DNA of 64,000 nucleotides from Paracoccus aminovorans. Its GTDB lineage: Bacteria > Pseudomonadota > Alphaproteobacteria > Rhodobacterales > Rhodobacteraceae. Positions 19,540-33,160 of the stretch are shown here, in pieces. Under the pieces are notes generated by a model, which was not told where the DNA came from, did not search any database, and saw only the letters and a list, made by a program, of their open reading frames with translations. The DNA lies in the NCBI RefSeq assembly GCF_900005615.1, contig NZ_LN832559.1, forward strand, positions 1,146,837 through 1,210,836, written 5' to 3'. A program made the translations under genes and the position numbers. Position 1 is the first letter of the stretch, and the number at the start of each line of letters is the position of its first letter.

Positions 19540-21624
19540 TGCCGCAGCTGCGTATCCTTGCCGGCCGCGCCGATCCGCTGGGCGCCACCTTCGACGGCGA
19601 CGGGGTGAATTTCGCCGTCTTCTCGCAGCACGCCCGCCGGCTGACGCTGTGCCTGTTCTCGGCCGACGGCAAGACCGAGACGCATCGGCTGGACCTGCCC
19701 GAGCGCGACGGCGACGTCTGGCACGGCTATGTCCCCGGGTTGCGCCCCGGCCAGCTTTACGGGCTGCGCGCCGACGGCCCCTATGCGCCGGCCGAGGGCC
19801 ACCGCTTCAACTACAACAAGCTACTGCTCGACCCCTATGCCAAGCGGCTGACCCGGCACCCGGTCTGGCACGATGCGCTGATGGGCTACACCGTCGGCGC
19901 GGCGGAGGCCGACCTCAGCTTCGACCGCCGCGACAGCGCGAAATACATGCCGCGCTGCGTGGTCGAGGATCCGTCCTTCGCCTGGGGCCCCGACCGCCCG
20001 CCGCACCGCGACATCGCCGAGACCGTGATCTACGAGGCCCATGTCAAGGGCCTGACCCAGTTGCACCCGGACGTGCCGAACCCCGGCACCTTCCTGGGGC
20101 TGGCCTCGGACCCGGTGCTGGACCACCTGCAATCGCTGGGCATCACCGCGCTGGAGCTGCTGCCGGCGCAGGCCTTCCTGAACGACCGTTTCCTGGTCGA
20201 GAAGGGGCTGGTCAACTATTGGGGCTATCAGACCCTGGGCTTCTTCGCCCCCGACCCGCGCTACCTGTCCCACGGCCAGATCGCCGAGTTCCAGCACATG
20301 GTCGCGCGGATGCATGCGGCGGGGATCGAGGTCATCATGGATGTGGTCTACAACCACACCTGCGAGGGCAGCGAGCTTGGCCCGACGCTGAGCTTCCGCG
20401 GCCTCGACAACCGCAGCTATTACCGGCTGCAGGAGGACCCGCGCTATTACATCAACGACACCGGCACCGGCAACACGCTGAACGTGAACCACCCGATGGT
20501 GCTGCGCATGGTCATGGACAGCCTGCGCTATTGGGTCGAGGTCATGCATGTGGACGGCTTCCGCTTCGACCTTTGCGCGACGCTGGGCCGGCGGGCGCGG
20601 GGCGGCTTCGACCGCAGCGCCTCGTTCTTCGACGCCATCCGCCAGGATCCGGTGCTGACGCGGGTCAAGCTGATCGCCGAGCCCTGGGACATCGGGCCGG
20701 GCGGCTATCAGCTGGGCGGCTTCCCGCCGCCCTTCCTGGAATGGAACGACAAGTATCGCGACGGCATCCGCCGCTTCTGGCGCGGCGACGCGCATCAGGT
20801 GCCGGAACTGGCCGACCGCATGGCCGGGTCGGCGATCCAGTTCGACCATTCCGGGCGGCCGGCGACCTCGTCGATCAATTTCCTGACCGCGCATGACGGC
20901 TTCACGCTGATGGACGTGGTCAGCTACGACGCCAAGCACAACCAGGCGAACGGCGAAGAGAACCGCGACGGCCATTCCGAGAATTTCTCGGACAACATGG
21001 GCGCCGAGGGGCCGACCGACGATCCCGCCATCATCGAGGCCCGCGCCCGGCGGCGGCGCAACCTGCTGGCGACGCTGCTGTTGTCGCAGGGCACGCCGAT
21101 GCTGCTGGCCGGGGACGAGCTGGGCAACAGCCAGCAGGGCAACAACAACGCCTATTGCCAGGACAATGCCATCGGCTGGGTGGACTGGGACGCGGCGGAC
21201 CAGGGCTTCCTGGACTTCACCCGCCGGCTGATCGCCTTCCGCCGCGCCCATCCGATCTTGCGCCAGAAGCGTTTCCTGCATTCGCGCACCCGGCCGGCGG
21301 ACGGGTTGCCCGACCTGTTCTGGCTGCGCCCGGACGGGCAGGAGATGACCCCCGCCGACTGGGCCGAGCCCGATCTGCGCGTGCTCTGCGCCGAATTGCG
21401 CATCGCCGCCGGCACCCCCGATTACGCGCAGCGCGAGGAGGCGATCTTTCTGGTCCTGAACAATGGCGCCCCCCTGGATCTGGTCCTGCCCGAGCCCCCC
21501 GAGGGCTGGCGCTGGCGGCTGCATCTGGACAGCAGCCGCCCCGAGCTGGAGCCGCAGCTGGTCGAGGATGCGCGGCTGCGCATCGACGGGCAATCCGTGC
21601 TGGCCTTCGATCTGGAGCGCGCGC

Positions 21625-21632
<8 letters not shown>
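19539..21632 (+). CDS. glgX: Glycogen debranching enzyme
   Basis: Isoamylase-type GH13 enzyme that hydrolyses alpha-1,6 branches of phosphorylase-limit glycogen. The 697-residue protein has the N-terminal CBM48 (DGDGVNFAVFSQHA), DVVYNHTCEGSE, the nucleophile in GFRFDLCATLGR near 341, AEPWDIGPGGYQLG and FLTAHDGFTLMD. It overlaps glgA by one base at the start and malQ by 8 bases at the end. Confidence 0.94.
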
Positions 21633-25099
<3,467 letters not shown>

Positions 25100-25105
25100 A
25101 GGGGC

Positions 25106-25128
25106 GGCGGCGGGGTCAGCCCGCCGCC
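25106..25128. terminator. GC hairpin at the pgm / AhpD-like convergent end
   Basis: GGCGGCGGG-N5-CCCGCCGCC spans the stop of the minus-strand gene and follows pgm by 6 bases. It could help end the glycogen operon transcript. There is no T-run. Confidence 0.35.
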
Positions 25129-25454
25129 AGCTCGTCCCAGCAGGCCAGCGCGTGGCCGGCATACATCATGCCTGGGCCCCCGCTCATCTGGATCGCCATG
25201 GCCAGCACTTCGGCCAGTTCCTCGCGCGTGGCGCCGGCCCGCCTCAGCGCCTCGACGTGCAGCAGGATGCAGGGTTCGCAGCGCTGCACGACGGCCATGC
25301 CGAGCGCGATCATCTCTTTGGTCTTCGCCTGCAGCGCGGGGCCGGCGTCGACGGCCTTCGACAGCGCGCCGAATCCTTTCATCACCTCGGGGATGGCCTT
25401 GTTCATCACCCGCAGCTCGCCCCGCATCCCGTCGATCTTGGCCTTGTAGCCCAT
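25116..25454 (-). CDS. AhpD/carboxymuconolactone decarboxylase-family protein
   Basis: A 112-residue all-helical protein of the CMD/AhpD family. The motif CEPCILLHVEAL near residues 60-71 is the CxxC-x3-H redox signature of AhpD-like peroxidase-type proteins rather than of true decarboxylases. ATG 25454 is preceded by AAAGGAGGG. An FNR-type site centred 62 bases upstream suggests induction under low oxygen. The substrate is not predictable; thiol-dependent peroxide or electrophile removal is the usual guess for this family. Confidence 0.85.
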   Translation of the reverse strand: MGYKAKIDGMRGELRVMNKAIPEVMKGFGALSKAVDAGPALQAKTKEMIALGMAVVQRCEPCILLHVEALRRAGATREELAEVLAMAIQMSGGPGMMYAGHALACWDELAAG

Positions 25455-25481
25455 GGCTTGCCCTCCTTTTCCGGCAAGCCG

Positions 25482-25523
25482 GTGCTAGCCCGGCCGCAGG
25501 CGACGCGGCTTGATCCAGGTCAA
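25482..25523 (-). promoter_or_regulatory. FNR/FnrL-type site with a spaced -10 hexamer
   Basis: TTGAT-CCAG-GTCAA (25510-25523) matches the FNR consensus TTGAT-N4-ATCAA in nine of ten conserved bases. Reading toward the AhpD-like gene, TAGCAC (25482-25487) lies at the distance expected for a -10 element if the site is centred at -41.5, giving a start near 25475. This is the class II FNR activator layout. Confidence 0.6.
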
Positions 25524-25556
25524 GATATATGCGAATTTACGAAGATAAGAGGGAAG

Positions 25557-26717
25557 TCAGACCCGCCGGCCGCGCACCCAGGTCTCGCGCAGGACCGGCG
25601 TCTGCTCCATCGCCGCGAAACGGATCACGTCGGCGCGCAACCCCGGCTCCAGCCGGCCGCGGTCGTCGAGCCCCGCCGCCCGCGCCGGATTGGCCGTCAC
25701 CGTCGCCATGGCGCGCGGCAGGTCGTCCCAGATCGCGGCCAGCATCATCGCCCCGGCCAGCAGCGCCGAGGGCACGTAATCCGAACTGAGGATGTCCAGT
25801 AGCCCGGCCCGTGCCAACTCGGCGGCCGAGACATTGCCGGAATGGCTGCCGCCGCGGATCAGGTTCGGCGCCCCCATCATCACCATGATGCCGTGATCGT
25901 GGCAGGCGGCCGCCGCTTCCGGCGTGGTCGGGAATTCGGCCAGCCGCACGCCGTGCCCGGCCGAGACCGCGACATGTTCGGCGGTGGTGTCGTCATGGCT
26001 GGCCAGCACCGCGCCCAGGCGATGCGCGATCTGGACCGCCGCGGCCTCGTGCCGGTCGCCGAAGCGGGCGCGCAATTCCTTCAGCCGGGCGACGTGATCG
26101 GCGAATTCCGCGTCCGAAAGCTTATACTTGCCCTGGACGTATTGCGCGAGCTTGGCGATGTCGCGGAACTGGCGCTGGCCCGGGGTGTGATCCATCAGGC
26201 TGATGATGCCGACCCGGTCCTCGGGGCCGAACTCGTCCAGTTCGGCCAGCAGGGTCTCGGAGCAGATCTCGGCGCGCAGGTGCAGGAAATGGCTGATGCG
26301 CAGCACGCCGCGGTCGCGGATGGCGGCCAACTCATGCGCCAGTTCGCGGGCGTATTTGTCATAGTCGTCGTCCGGGCCGTCATTCGGGATCGAGCCCACG
26401 CGCATGGCGTCGAAGACGGTGGTGATGCCGCAGCCCGCCAGTTCGGCGTCATGCGCCAGGATGGCGCCGGCATGGGGCCAGTTGACCCCGGGGCGCGGTC
26501 GCATGTGGCGTTCCAGGTTGTCGGTATGCAGTTCGACCAGGCCAGGGGCGAGGAAATCGCCGGCCATGTCCAGCAGCACCGCGTCCCCGGGGCCGGGCGC
26601 CGGCAGCGTCTCGCCCGGCTGGACGGCGGCGATGATGCCGTTCTCGATCACCACGGCACCGGGGATCACCGCTTCGGGCAGGATCAGGCGGGCATTGGCG
26701 AGGATGGTGCGGGTCAT
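25557..26717 (-). CDS. phnM: PhnM-type ribose 1-methylphosphonate 5-triphosphate diphosphatase
   Basis: A 386-residue amidohydrolase-fold protein matching PhnM of the C-P lyase pathway, which releases pyrophosphate from alpha-D-ribose 1-methylphosphonate 5-triphosphate. Family features are the metal-binding VELHTDNLERHMRPRPGVNW near the N-terminus, the GITTVFDAMRVG block, the SLMDHTPGQRQFRD segment and GAPNLIRGGSHSGN. ATG 26717 places the usual PhnM start. No phnG-L, phnN or phosphonate transporter lies beside it; the upstream neighbour is a sirtuin. It may belong to a split phosphonate regulon or have a related phosphohydrolase role. Confidence 0.85.
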   Translation of the reverse strand: MTRTILANARLILPEAVIPGAVVIENGIIAAVQPGETLPAPGPGDAVLLDMAGDFLAPGLVELHTDNLERHMRPRPGVNWPHAGAILAHDAELAGCGITTVFDAMRVGSIPNDGPDDDYDKYARELAHELAAIRDRGVLRISHFLHLRAEICSETLLAELDEFGPEDRVGIISLMDHTPGQRQFRDIAKLAQYVQGKYKLSDAEFADHVARLKELRARFGDRHEAAAVQIAHRLGAVLASHDDTTAEHVAVSAGHGVRLAEFPTTPEAAAACHDHGIMVMMGAPNLIRGGSHSGNVSAAELARAGLLDILSSDYVPSALLAGAMMLAAIWDDLPRAMATVTANPARAAGLDDRGRLEPGLRADVIRFAAMEQTPVLRETWVRGRRV

Positions 26718-26800
26718 GGCGGGCCTTGGCGCGGGCGTTCGGTCATCGGACGGGCGGGACGATTCGGCGGCGGCGGCGCTGGCTGCCCGGCGCGGTCGCC

Positions 26801-26868
26801 GGGGGCTCTGCCCCCACGCCGGCCCGGGGGCCGGCGTTCCCCCGGGGTATTTCGGCAACGGAAAAAGC
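26801..26868 (-). repeat. Gene-end repeat unit after the sirtuin gene
   Basis: Read on the minus strand from 12 bases past the sirtuin stop: CTTTTTCCGTTGCCG, AAATACCCCGGGGG, then a perfect 10-bp GC stem (26816-26837) and GGGGGC-AGA-GCCCCC (26801-26815). The same order recurs elsewhere in the window (near 47457, 50619, 55721), so this is one copy of a repeat family, possibly acting as a transcription end. Confidence 0.7.
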
Positions 26869-26880
26869 GCGGCATGAGAT

Positions 26881-27561
26881 TCAGCGGCACAGCCCGGCCA
26901 CCCATTCCGGCACCACGCGGGTCGCCGGGCCGGTCTGGCGCCGCGCGAAGTCGCCGGCGACGGCGGATGCGGCGAGGTTCAGCTCGATCGTCTCGGCCCC
27001 GGCGCGGCGGGCGTGCTGGGCCAGGCCGGCCGCGGGATAAACCTGGCCCGAGGTGCCGATGGCGGCAAAGACCTGGGCGCGCTCGACCGCCTCCCAGATC
27101 CGTTCCATGTGATAGGGGATCTCGCCGAACCAGACGATGTCGGGCCGGGTTTGCGGCCGGCCGCAGGCGGGGCAGGGGTCGGCCGCGCGCATCACCAGCG
27201 AGGCCGGCCAGCGATGGCCGCAGCCGGCGCAAAGCGCGCCCAGCAGGCTGCCGTGCATGTGGACCACCTCGGGCGAGCCGCCGCGTTCGTGCAGGTCGTC
27301 CACGTTCTGGGTGATCAGCGTCACCTGGTGGTGCCGGGCCAGTTCCGCCAGCGCCCGATGCGCGGCATTGGGCTGGGCGCGGGCCGCGTCGGCCCGGCGC
27401 ATGTTGTAGAAGCGATGCACCAGTCCCGGGTCGCGGAGAAAGCCCTCGGGCGTCGCCACGTCCTCGATGCGGTGCTCCTCCCACAGCCCGTCGGTCGCGC
27501 GGAACGTCCTGATCCCGCTTTCTGCCGAGATGCCGGCCCCGGTCAGCACCGCGATGCGCAT
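26881..27561 (-). CDS. cobB: SIR2-family NAD-dependent protein deacylase
   Basis: A 226-residue sirtuin that uses NAD to remove acyl groups from lysines. Motifs in order: GAGISAESGI (residues 8-17), TQNVDDLHERGG, the catalytic His in MHGSL, zinc ligands CAGCGH and CPAC, and the GTSGQVYPAAG nucleotide segment. Tyr52 and Arg55 in FYNMRR are the residues that mark class III sirtuins able to remove succinyl or malonyl groups, as in E. coli CobB and SIRT5. ATG 27561 lies 8 bases past the stop of the preceding small gene, suggesting co-transcription. Confidence 0.92.
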   Translation of the reverse strand: MRIAVLTGAGISAESGIRTFRATDGLWEEHRIEDVATPEGFLRDPGLVHRFYNMRRADAARAQPNAAHRALAELARHHQVTLITQNVDDLHERGGSPEVVHMHGSLLGALCAGCGHRWPASLVMRAADPCPACGRPQTRPDIVWFGEIPYHMERIWEAVERAQVFAAIGTSGQVYPAAGLAQHARRAGAETIELNLAASAVAGDFARRQTGPATRVVPEWVAGLCR

Positions 27562-27569
27562 GGCGGGGC

Positions 27570-27875
27570 TCAGCGCGCGCAATAGGCCTCGGCCGCCGAG
27601 GCGAAGGTCTTGTAGCGGGACCAGAAGGCGTTGTCGGCGTCGCTTTTCGACATGCGCACCTTCTGCGCCTCGTCCGCATCGCGGAAGAAGCGGGCGGCGC
27701 GGCGCTGGTCGGCGCGCGACAGGGTCTGGTCGGCGACCTGCTGGATGCAGCCGCAGGCCTGGCGGTTGCCGGCTGCGCGATCCGAGCGCATGCAGGCGGA
27801 ATCGATGGGACCGGCAACGGCGAGCGGCGCGGTCAGGACCACCGCGGCGGCGGCGATCATCAGTCGGTTGATCAT
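27570..27875 (-). CDS. Small exported protein of unknown function
   Basis: A 101-residue protein with a clear signal peptide (MINRLMIAAAAVVLTAPLAVA, cleaved about residue 21). The mature part has three cysteines (ACGC, and one near the C-terminus) and is rich in charged helices. Similar proteins occur in Rhodobacteraceae and are sometimes labelled arginine transporter; nothing in the sequence supports transport. ATG 27875 follows GAGGAGA. It precedes cobB with an 8-base gap. Confidence 0.72.
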   Translation of the reverse strand: MINRLMIAAAAVVLTAPLAVAGPIDSACMRSDRAAGNRQACGCIQQVADQTLSRADQRRAARFFRDADEAQKVRMSKSDADNAFWSRYKTFASAAEAYCAR

Positions 27876-28053
27876 GTCTGTCTCCTCGGCTCCTGCCACG
27901 GCGATGGGGGTTCCACCCCTCTTGCGGCCGCAGTTTTGTCCCGGAAGTCTAGCAGAAGGCGGCACACGGCTCAATCGCGGGGCCGTGACCACGGATCGCG
28001 GCGAAAGCCCCCGGCAGCCGCAAGATATGCGCTGCCGGCGGGGTCGCGGCCGC

Positions 28054-28239
28054 TCAGACCGGGCGCGGCGTATAGCCGGCGTCGCGAATCACCTGCGCCG
28101 CGCGGTCGGCGTCCAGGCCCTCGACCGCGACCTCGCGGGTGGCGAGATCGGCGGCGGCCCGGCCGCCGGCCTCGGCCACGGCCTTTTCGATGGCGGCGGT
28201 GCAATGGCCGCAGCTCATGTCCTCGACGTGGAATTTCAT
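28054..28239 (-). CDS. CopZ-like heavy-metal-binding protein
   Basis: A 61-residue HMA-domain (ferredoxin-like beta-alpha-beta-beta-alpha-beta) protein with the metal site MSCGHC at residues 8-13. It is the size of a free Cu(I) chaperone such as CopZ. ATG 28239 follows AAAGGACGG. No copper ATPase lies beside it here, so its partner must be elsewhere. It is divergent from the DMT transporter at 28327. Confidence 0.85.
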   Translation of the reverse strand: MKFHVEDMSCGHCTAAIEKAVAEAGGRAAADLATREVAVEGLDADRAAQVIRDAGYTPRPV

Positions 28240-28326
28240 CGGCCCGTCCTTTCGCCCGTTCTGCAACCGGACTATGATCGCCGCAACGCGCGGCAGGCGC
28301 AATTCCCCGACATGAGGCTGCGGCTA

Positions 28327-29229
28327 ATGGTCACCGAAAATTTCCGTGGCGCGATCCTGATGGTCCTGTCGATGGTGCTGTTCGCGTTCGAGGACGTGTT
28401 CATCAAGCTTCTGTCGGGCGAGATGCCCTATACCGAGGTGCTGGCCGTCGTCGGGCTGCTGGGCACGCTGTGCTTCGTGCTGCTGCTGAAGCTCAAGGGC
28501 GGCCGGCTGTGGACCCGCGAACTGGTGCGGCCCATCGTGCTGCTGCGCAGCCTGGGCGAGGCGGTGGGCTCGGTCGGCTTCTTCATGGCGCTGGCGCTGA
28601 CCGACCTGTCCTCGACCTCGGCGATCCAGCAGGCGCTGCCCCTGATGATCCTGATGGGCGCGGCGCTTTTCCTGCGCGAGCCGGTCGGCTGGCGGCGCTG
28701 GAGCGCGATCATCGTCGGCTTTCTGGGCGTGCTGCTGGTGATCCGGCCCGGGCTGGAGGGGTTCCGGCCGGTGTCTCTGATGGCGCTGCTGGCGGTGCTG
28801 GGACTGGCCGCGCGCGATCTTGCCACGCGGCGCATCCCGCCGCATATCCGGTCCGACCAGCTGGCGGCCTCGGCCTTTTTCGCGGTCTTCGTCTCGGGCC
28901 TGTTGATGGCGCCGGTGCTGGGGCACGAATTCGTCATGCCGACGGCGCGGCAATGGCTGATCTTCGGCATCTGCATGGGTTTCGGCGTCGGCGGCTATGC
29001 GCTGCTGGTCGCGGCGACCCGGCTGGGCGAGGCCTCGGCCCTGGCGCCCTATCGCTATACCCGGCTGGTCTTTGCGCTGATCCTGGCCTTCATCGTCTTC
29101 GACGAGCGGCCGGATGCGCTGACCCTGACCGGCGCGGCGATCATCGTCGGCTCGGGCTGCTACATGATGCTGCGCGAGGCGCGGCTGCGCCGGCGCATGC
29201 TGCGCGAGGCCGGATTCCTGACCCCTTGA
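28327..29229 (+). CDS. EamA/DMT-family transporter
   Basis: A 300-residue inner-membrane protein with ten hydrophobic segments in two EamA repeats (first RGAILMVLSMVLFAFED, second starting near the SLMALLAVLGLAARDLA segment). Such drug/metabolite exporters move small metabolites or amino acids; the substrate cannot be inferred. ATG 28327 has TGAGG 9 bases upstream; ATG 28312 in the same frame is the alternative and adds five residues. It lies 42 bases before lepA. Confidence 0.85.
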   Translation: MVTENFRGAILMVLSMVLFAFEDVFIKLLSGEMPYTEVLAVVGLLGTLCFVLLLKLKGGRLWTRELVRPIVLLRSLGEAVGSVGFFMALALTDLSSTSAIQQALPLMILMGAALFLREPVGWRRWSAIIVGFLGVLLVIRPGLEGFRPVSLMALLAVLGLAARDLATRRIPPHIRSDQLAASAFFAVFVSGLLMAPVLGHEFVMPTARQWLIFGICMGFGVGGYALLVAATRLGEASALAPYRYTRLVFALILAFIVFDERPDALTLTGAAIIVGSGCYMMLREARLRRRMLREAGFLTP

Positions 29230-29271
29230 AACCCCCTTTCCGCAACGCCAAAGCCCCTGTATAGCCCGGCC

Positions 29272-31071
<1,800 letters not shown>

Positions 31072-31152
31072 GTGAAAAACCCTGCAGCAAAAGATGCTTT
31101 GTTGCCGGCCCAAAGCTGACCCCCGCGTTTTGACGGGGTTCGACTGCAGAGC

Positions 31153-31535
31153 TTACGCGGCCATTTTCAGCTGGTGCAATTCCGCCGGCGCCTATGGTCG
31201 GCGTTCGTTGCTGTCAGTCCATGGCCATCCGGTATTGATCTGCTGCACCTCGTCGCAGGTTTCAAGGATGGTCCAGTCCCTCATGACGGACCGTCCGGCT
31301 GGCGCGCTCGCCATAAGCGTTCTGCTGGGTAGGGGGCAGCAAACAGTACAGCGGACTGTTCCCCGACGACGGGCCTGGCTGAATGTGGGTCAGAGCGATG
31401 CCTTGCCTTTCAGCCCAGATCATCAAGCCTGTGTCGAGCCTGACCGGCAAGGACTTACCGCGCCATTCGAGAGTTTGCCTCAGCGACCAGAGGGACCCGC
31501 TCGGCTAGCGAGAAGGCGACCTCGCTTCGCCCGGC
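31153..31535 (-). pseudogene. Remnant of an IS3-family transposase (OrfB C-terminal part)
   Basis: Shifted fragments of a DDE transposase can be read on the minus strand: an FSLAERV-like piece near 31525, EWRGK near 31465, then IWAERQGIALTHIQPG, QQNAYGERASRTVRHE, and after a frameshift ETCDEVQQINTGWPWT and a final LKMAA stop at 31153. The order matches the C-terminal third of IS3-group OrfB. Several frameshifts and stops make it dead. The stretch between HIQPG and QQNAY is replaced by a 43-bp palindromic insertion. Confidence 0.75.
31330..31372. repeat. Palindromic element copy 1, inside the IS3 remnant
   Basis: AACAGT (31342-31347) and ACTGTT (31355-31360) form the core of an imperfect palindrome related to the element at 56207-56246: both read AAAC-GT-CAG-GGACTGTT on the plus strand with a G-rich left side. 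Here it splits the HIQPG-KPQQNAY motif of the transposase gene. Confidence 0.6.
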
Positions 31536-31542
31536 CATGCAA

Positions 31543-31722
31543 TCAGCGCTTCCATCGCCCGCCGGGAAACCACAGCGCCAAGCAGCTCTCCATCCATAGC
31601 CTTTGCCAATCCAGCATCATCTGGCGCTGGCTCTTCTGCATCTCGGCCATGATCTGGCCGCGCGCCGGGGCGATAAGGCCATTGGCCACGGACAGCCAGG
31701 CGCTCATCCAGGGGTTCTTCAT
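31543..31722 (-). CDS. Small hypothetical protein, possibly 3'-truncated by the IS remnant
   Basis: A 59-residue protein beginning MKNPWMSAWLSVANG with a Gln/Met-rich helical middle (QKSQRQMMLDWQRLWM). The opening resembles small proteins of unknown function in Rhodobacteraceae. ATG 31722 follows AAAGGACC. The last 15 or so residues run into the edge of the IS3 remnant, so the natural C-terminus may be lost. No function can be assigned. Confidence 0.45.
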   Translation of the reverse strand: MKNPWMSAWLSVANGLIAPARGQIMAEMQKSQRQMMLDWQRLWMESCLALWFPGGRWKR

Positions 31723-31787
31723 GGGTCTTGGTCCTTTTGCAACAGGGCTCACGGTTTAATCCCCGTCGCAGGTCCGGAGTTCCTCTC

Positions 31788-31979
31788 TCAATACGGCATG
31801 GGGGTCACCGCAGGCCCGGGTGGCGCGTAGCTGCCGACCTGGGTCTGGCTCTCGGCGGCCTGCTGCGTCAGAAGTTGCCCGGCGGTCTGCATGTCGCGCC
31901 CGGCGCCCTGCATCGTCTCGCAGGCCGAGACGGCCGTCGCTGCCAGAAGCGTGCCGACAGCAATAAACCTGTTCATCAT
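31788..31979 (-). CDS. Entericidin-like small lipoprotein
   Basis: A 63-residue precursor with a lipoprotein signal peptide ending in the lipobox VSAC (Cys near residue 20), followed by ETMQGAGRDMQTAGQLL, the charged/Gly pattern of entericidin A/B family lipoproteins. A Pro-rich tail follows. ATG 31979 or the next ATG follows AAAGGGACA. A second such gene lies at 32535-32678. Family members respond to envelope or stationary-phase stress. Confidence 0.78.
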   Translation of the reverse strand: MMNRFIAVGTLLAATAVSACETMQGAGRDMQTAGQLLTQQAAESQTQVGSYAPPGPAVTPMPY

Positions 31980-32207
31980 TGTCCCTTTCTTTTCTGCTCG
32001 TGGAGCGGGACTCTAAAGCCGCTGCCTTGCGCCTCCACCACACGGAAGCGCGAGCAGCGCCTTCCCGGAACGGATCGGCGGAATTCCTCCCGCGCGGCGC
32101 TCTCCGCGGGCGGAACCCAGCCGAAACCAGGCCCCCGGGAAATTGACGTATGTCATGGCGGGCGCGCCGCCGCGGCGTAGGCTGCAAAGAGCAACAGGAG
32201 CTTTCCC

Positions 32208-32528
32208 ATGGATCTGACAACTCGAGCGGCCATGCTGACGGCGCGCCGCAATGCCATCCTGGCCCATCTGGAGCAGATCGAAGATGCGTTGGACGATCCG
32301 TTGCCCAAGGACTGGGACGATGCCGCCATCGAGCAACAGGATGACGAAGTCCTTCAGGCCCTCGGCAATGCCGAACAGGCCGAGTTGAAACGCATCGACG
32401 CCGCGTTGCGCCGGATCGCTGATGGCGACTACGGCTGGTGCACCCGCTGTGGCGAGCGCATCGCTGATGCCCGTCTGGACCTGCTGCCGGACACGCCTCT
32501 CTGCGCCGATTGCGCCGGGCGCGGCTAG
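32208..32528 (+). CDS. DksA/TraR-type zinc-finger protein
   Basis: A 106-residue protein with an N-terminal helical hairpin (residues about 1-70) and a C4 zinc finger (CTRCGERIADARLDLLPDTP, then CADC). It is shorter than E. coli DksA (151) and is closer to TraR/DksA-like proteins that bind RNA polymerase through the secondary channel. Acidic DD residues at the coiled-coil tip (DDAAIEQQDD) match the functional loop. The site CAGGAG precedes ATG 32208. It sits between two entericidin-like genes on the opposite strand. Confidence 0.87.
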   Translation: MDLTTRAAMLTARRNAILAHLEQIEDALDDPLPKDWDDAAIEQQDDEVLQALGNAEQAELKRIDAALRRIADGDYGWCTRCGERIADARLDLLPDTPLCADCAGRG

Positions 32529-32534
32529 GCCGCC

Positions 32535-32678
32535 CTACATGTCCGCCTGGGCCTTTTGGCTTTCGCGGCTGATGGCTTGTCCTGCGCTCTGCATGTCGCG
32601 CCCGGCGCCCTGCACTGTCTGGCAAGCAGCCAGGGCCAGCAGCGCCAGAAGCGGTGCAACTTGGAAAAACGGACGCAT
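32535..32678 (-). CDS. Second entericidin-like small lipoprotein
   Basis: A 47-residue lipoprotein precursor: hydrophobic signal FFQVAPLLALLALAAC with the lipobox LAAC (Cys at residue 18), then QTVQGAGRDMQSAGQAI, nearly the same core as the protein at 31788. ATG 32678 follows AGGAG. It ends 7 bases from the convergent DksA-type gene. Confidence 0.78.
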   Translation of the reverse strand: MRPFFQVAPLLALLALAACQTVQGAGRDMQSAGQAISRESQKAQADM

Positions 32679-32783
32679 ATTCAAACTCCTGGGTGAGGAT
32701 GCCTTTCGCTCAACGCTTCCGGCCGCTGTGGGTTCCGGGCGGCCGTTGAGACTTCCTTAACCTTTGGGGGTCAGGATGAAAGC

Positions 32784-33089
32784 ATGCGTATGATTCTGCT
32801 TTTCCTGCTGCTTTCCGCCTGCGCCTCGCCGGCCCCGCAATTCCTGGGGGCGACGCGCCATGACATCACGCTGGACGGCATCCGCTTTGCCGTTTTCCAG
32901 AAATCGGAGGAAGCCGAGGTGATCCGCCTGGGCTACCTGACCCGACGCCAGCGCGCACCGGTGCCGGAACTGATGGTGACGGCGGTCGAACGGACGACGG
33001 GTTGCGCAGTGATCCGCAACAGCCTGCGCAGCCGCATTCCCGGCGATACCGGCGAGGCGCGGGTTTCGCTGCGCTGCGACCCGGGATGA
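32784..33089 (+). CDS. Putative lipoprotein of unknown function
   Basis: A 101-residue exported protein: a short hydrophobic N-terminus (MRMILLFLLLSAC) ending in a lipobox-like LSAC, then a compact domain with two further cysteines (TTGCAVIRN and SLRCDPG) that could pair in the periplasm. No known motif. It lies between the entericidin-like gene and the convergent hydrolase. Confidence 0.65.
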   Translation: MRMILLFLLLSACASPAPQFLGATRHDITLDGIRFAVFQKSEEAEVIRLGYLTRRQRAPVPELMVTAVERTTGCAVIRNSLRSRIPGDTGEARVSLRCDPG

Positions 33090-33160
33090 CAGGGGGCCTT
33101 CCTTGCGGCTGTCCCGGTGACTATCCGCTGCGGCCTGCCACCGAGGGCCTTTGCGTCGGG

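Noticed and set aside
31094..31759. 221-codon plus-strand frame after lepA
   Set aside because: It is antisense to the IS3 remnant and lacks a plausible start or motif.
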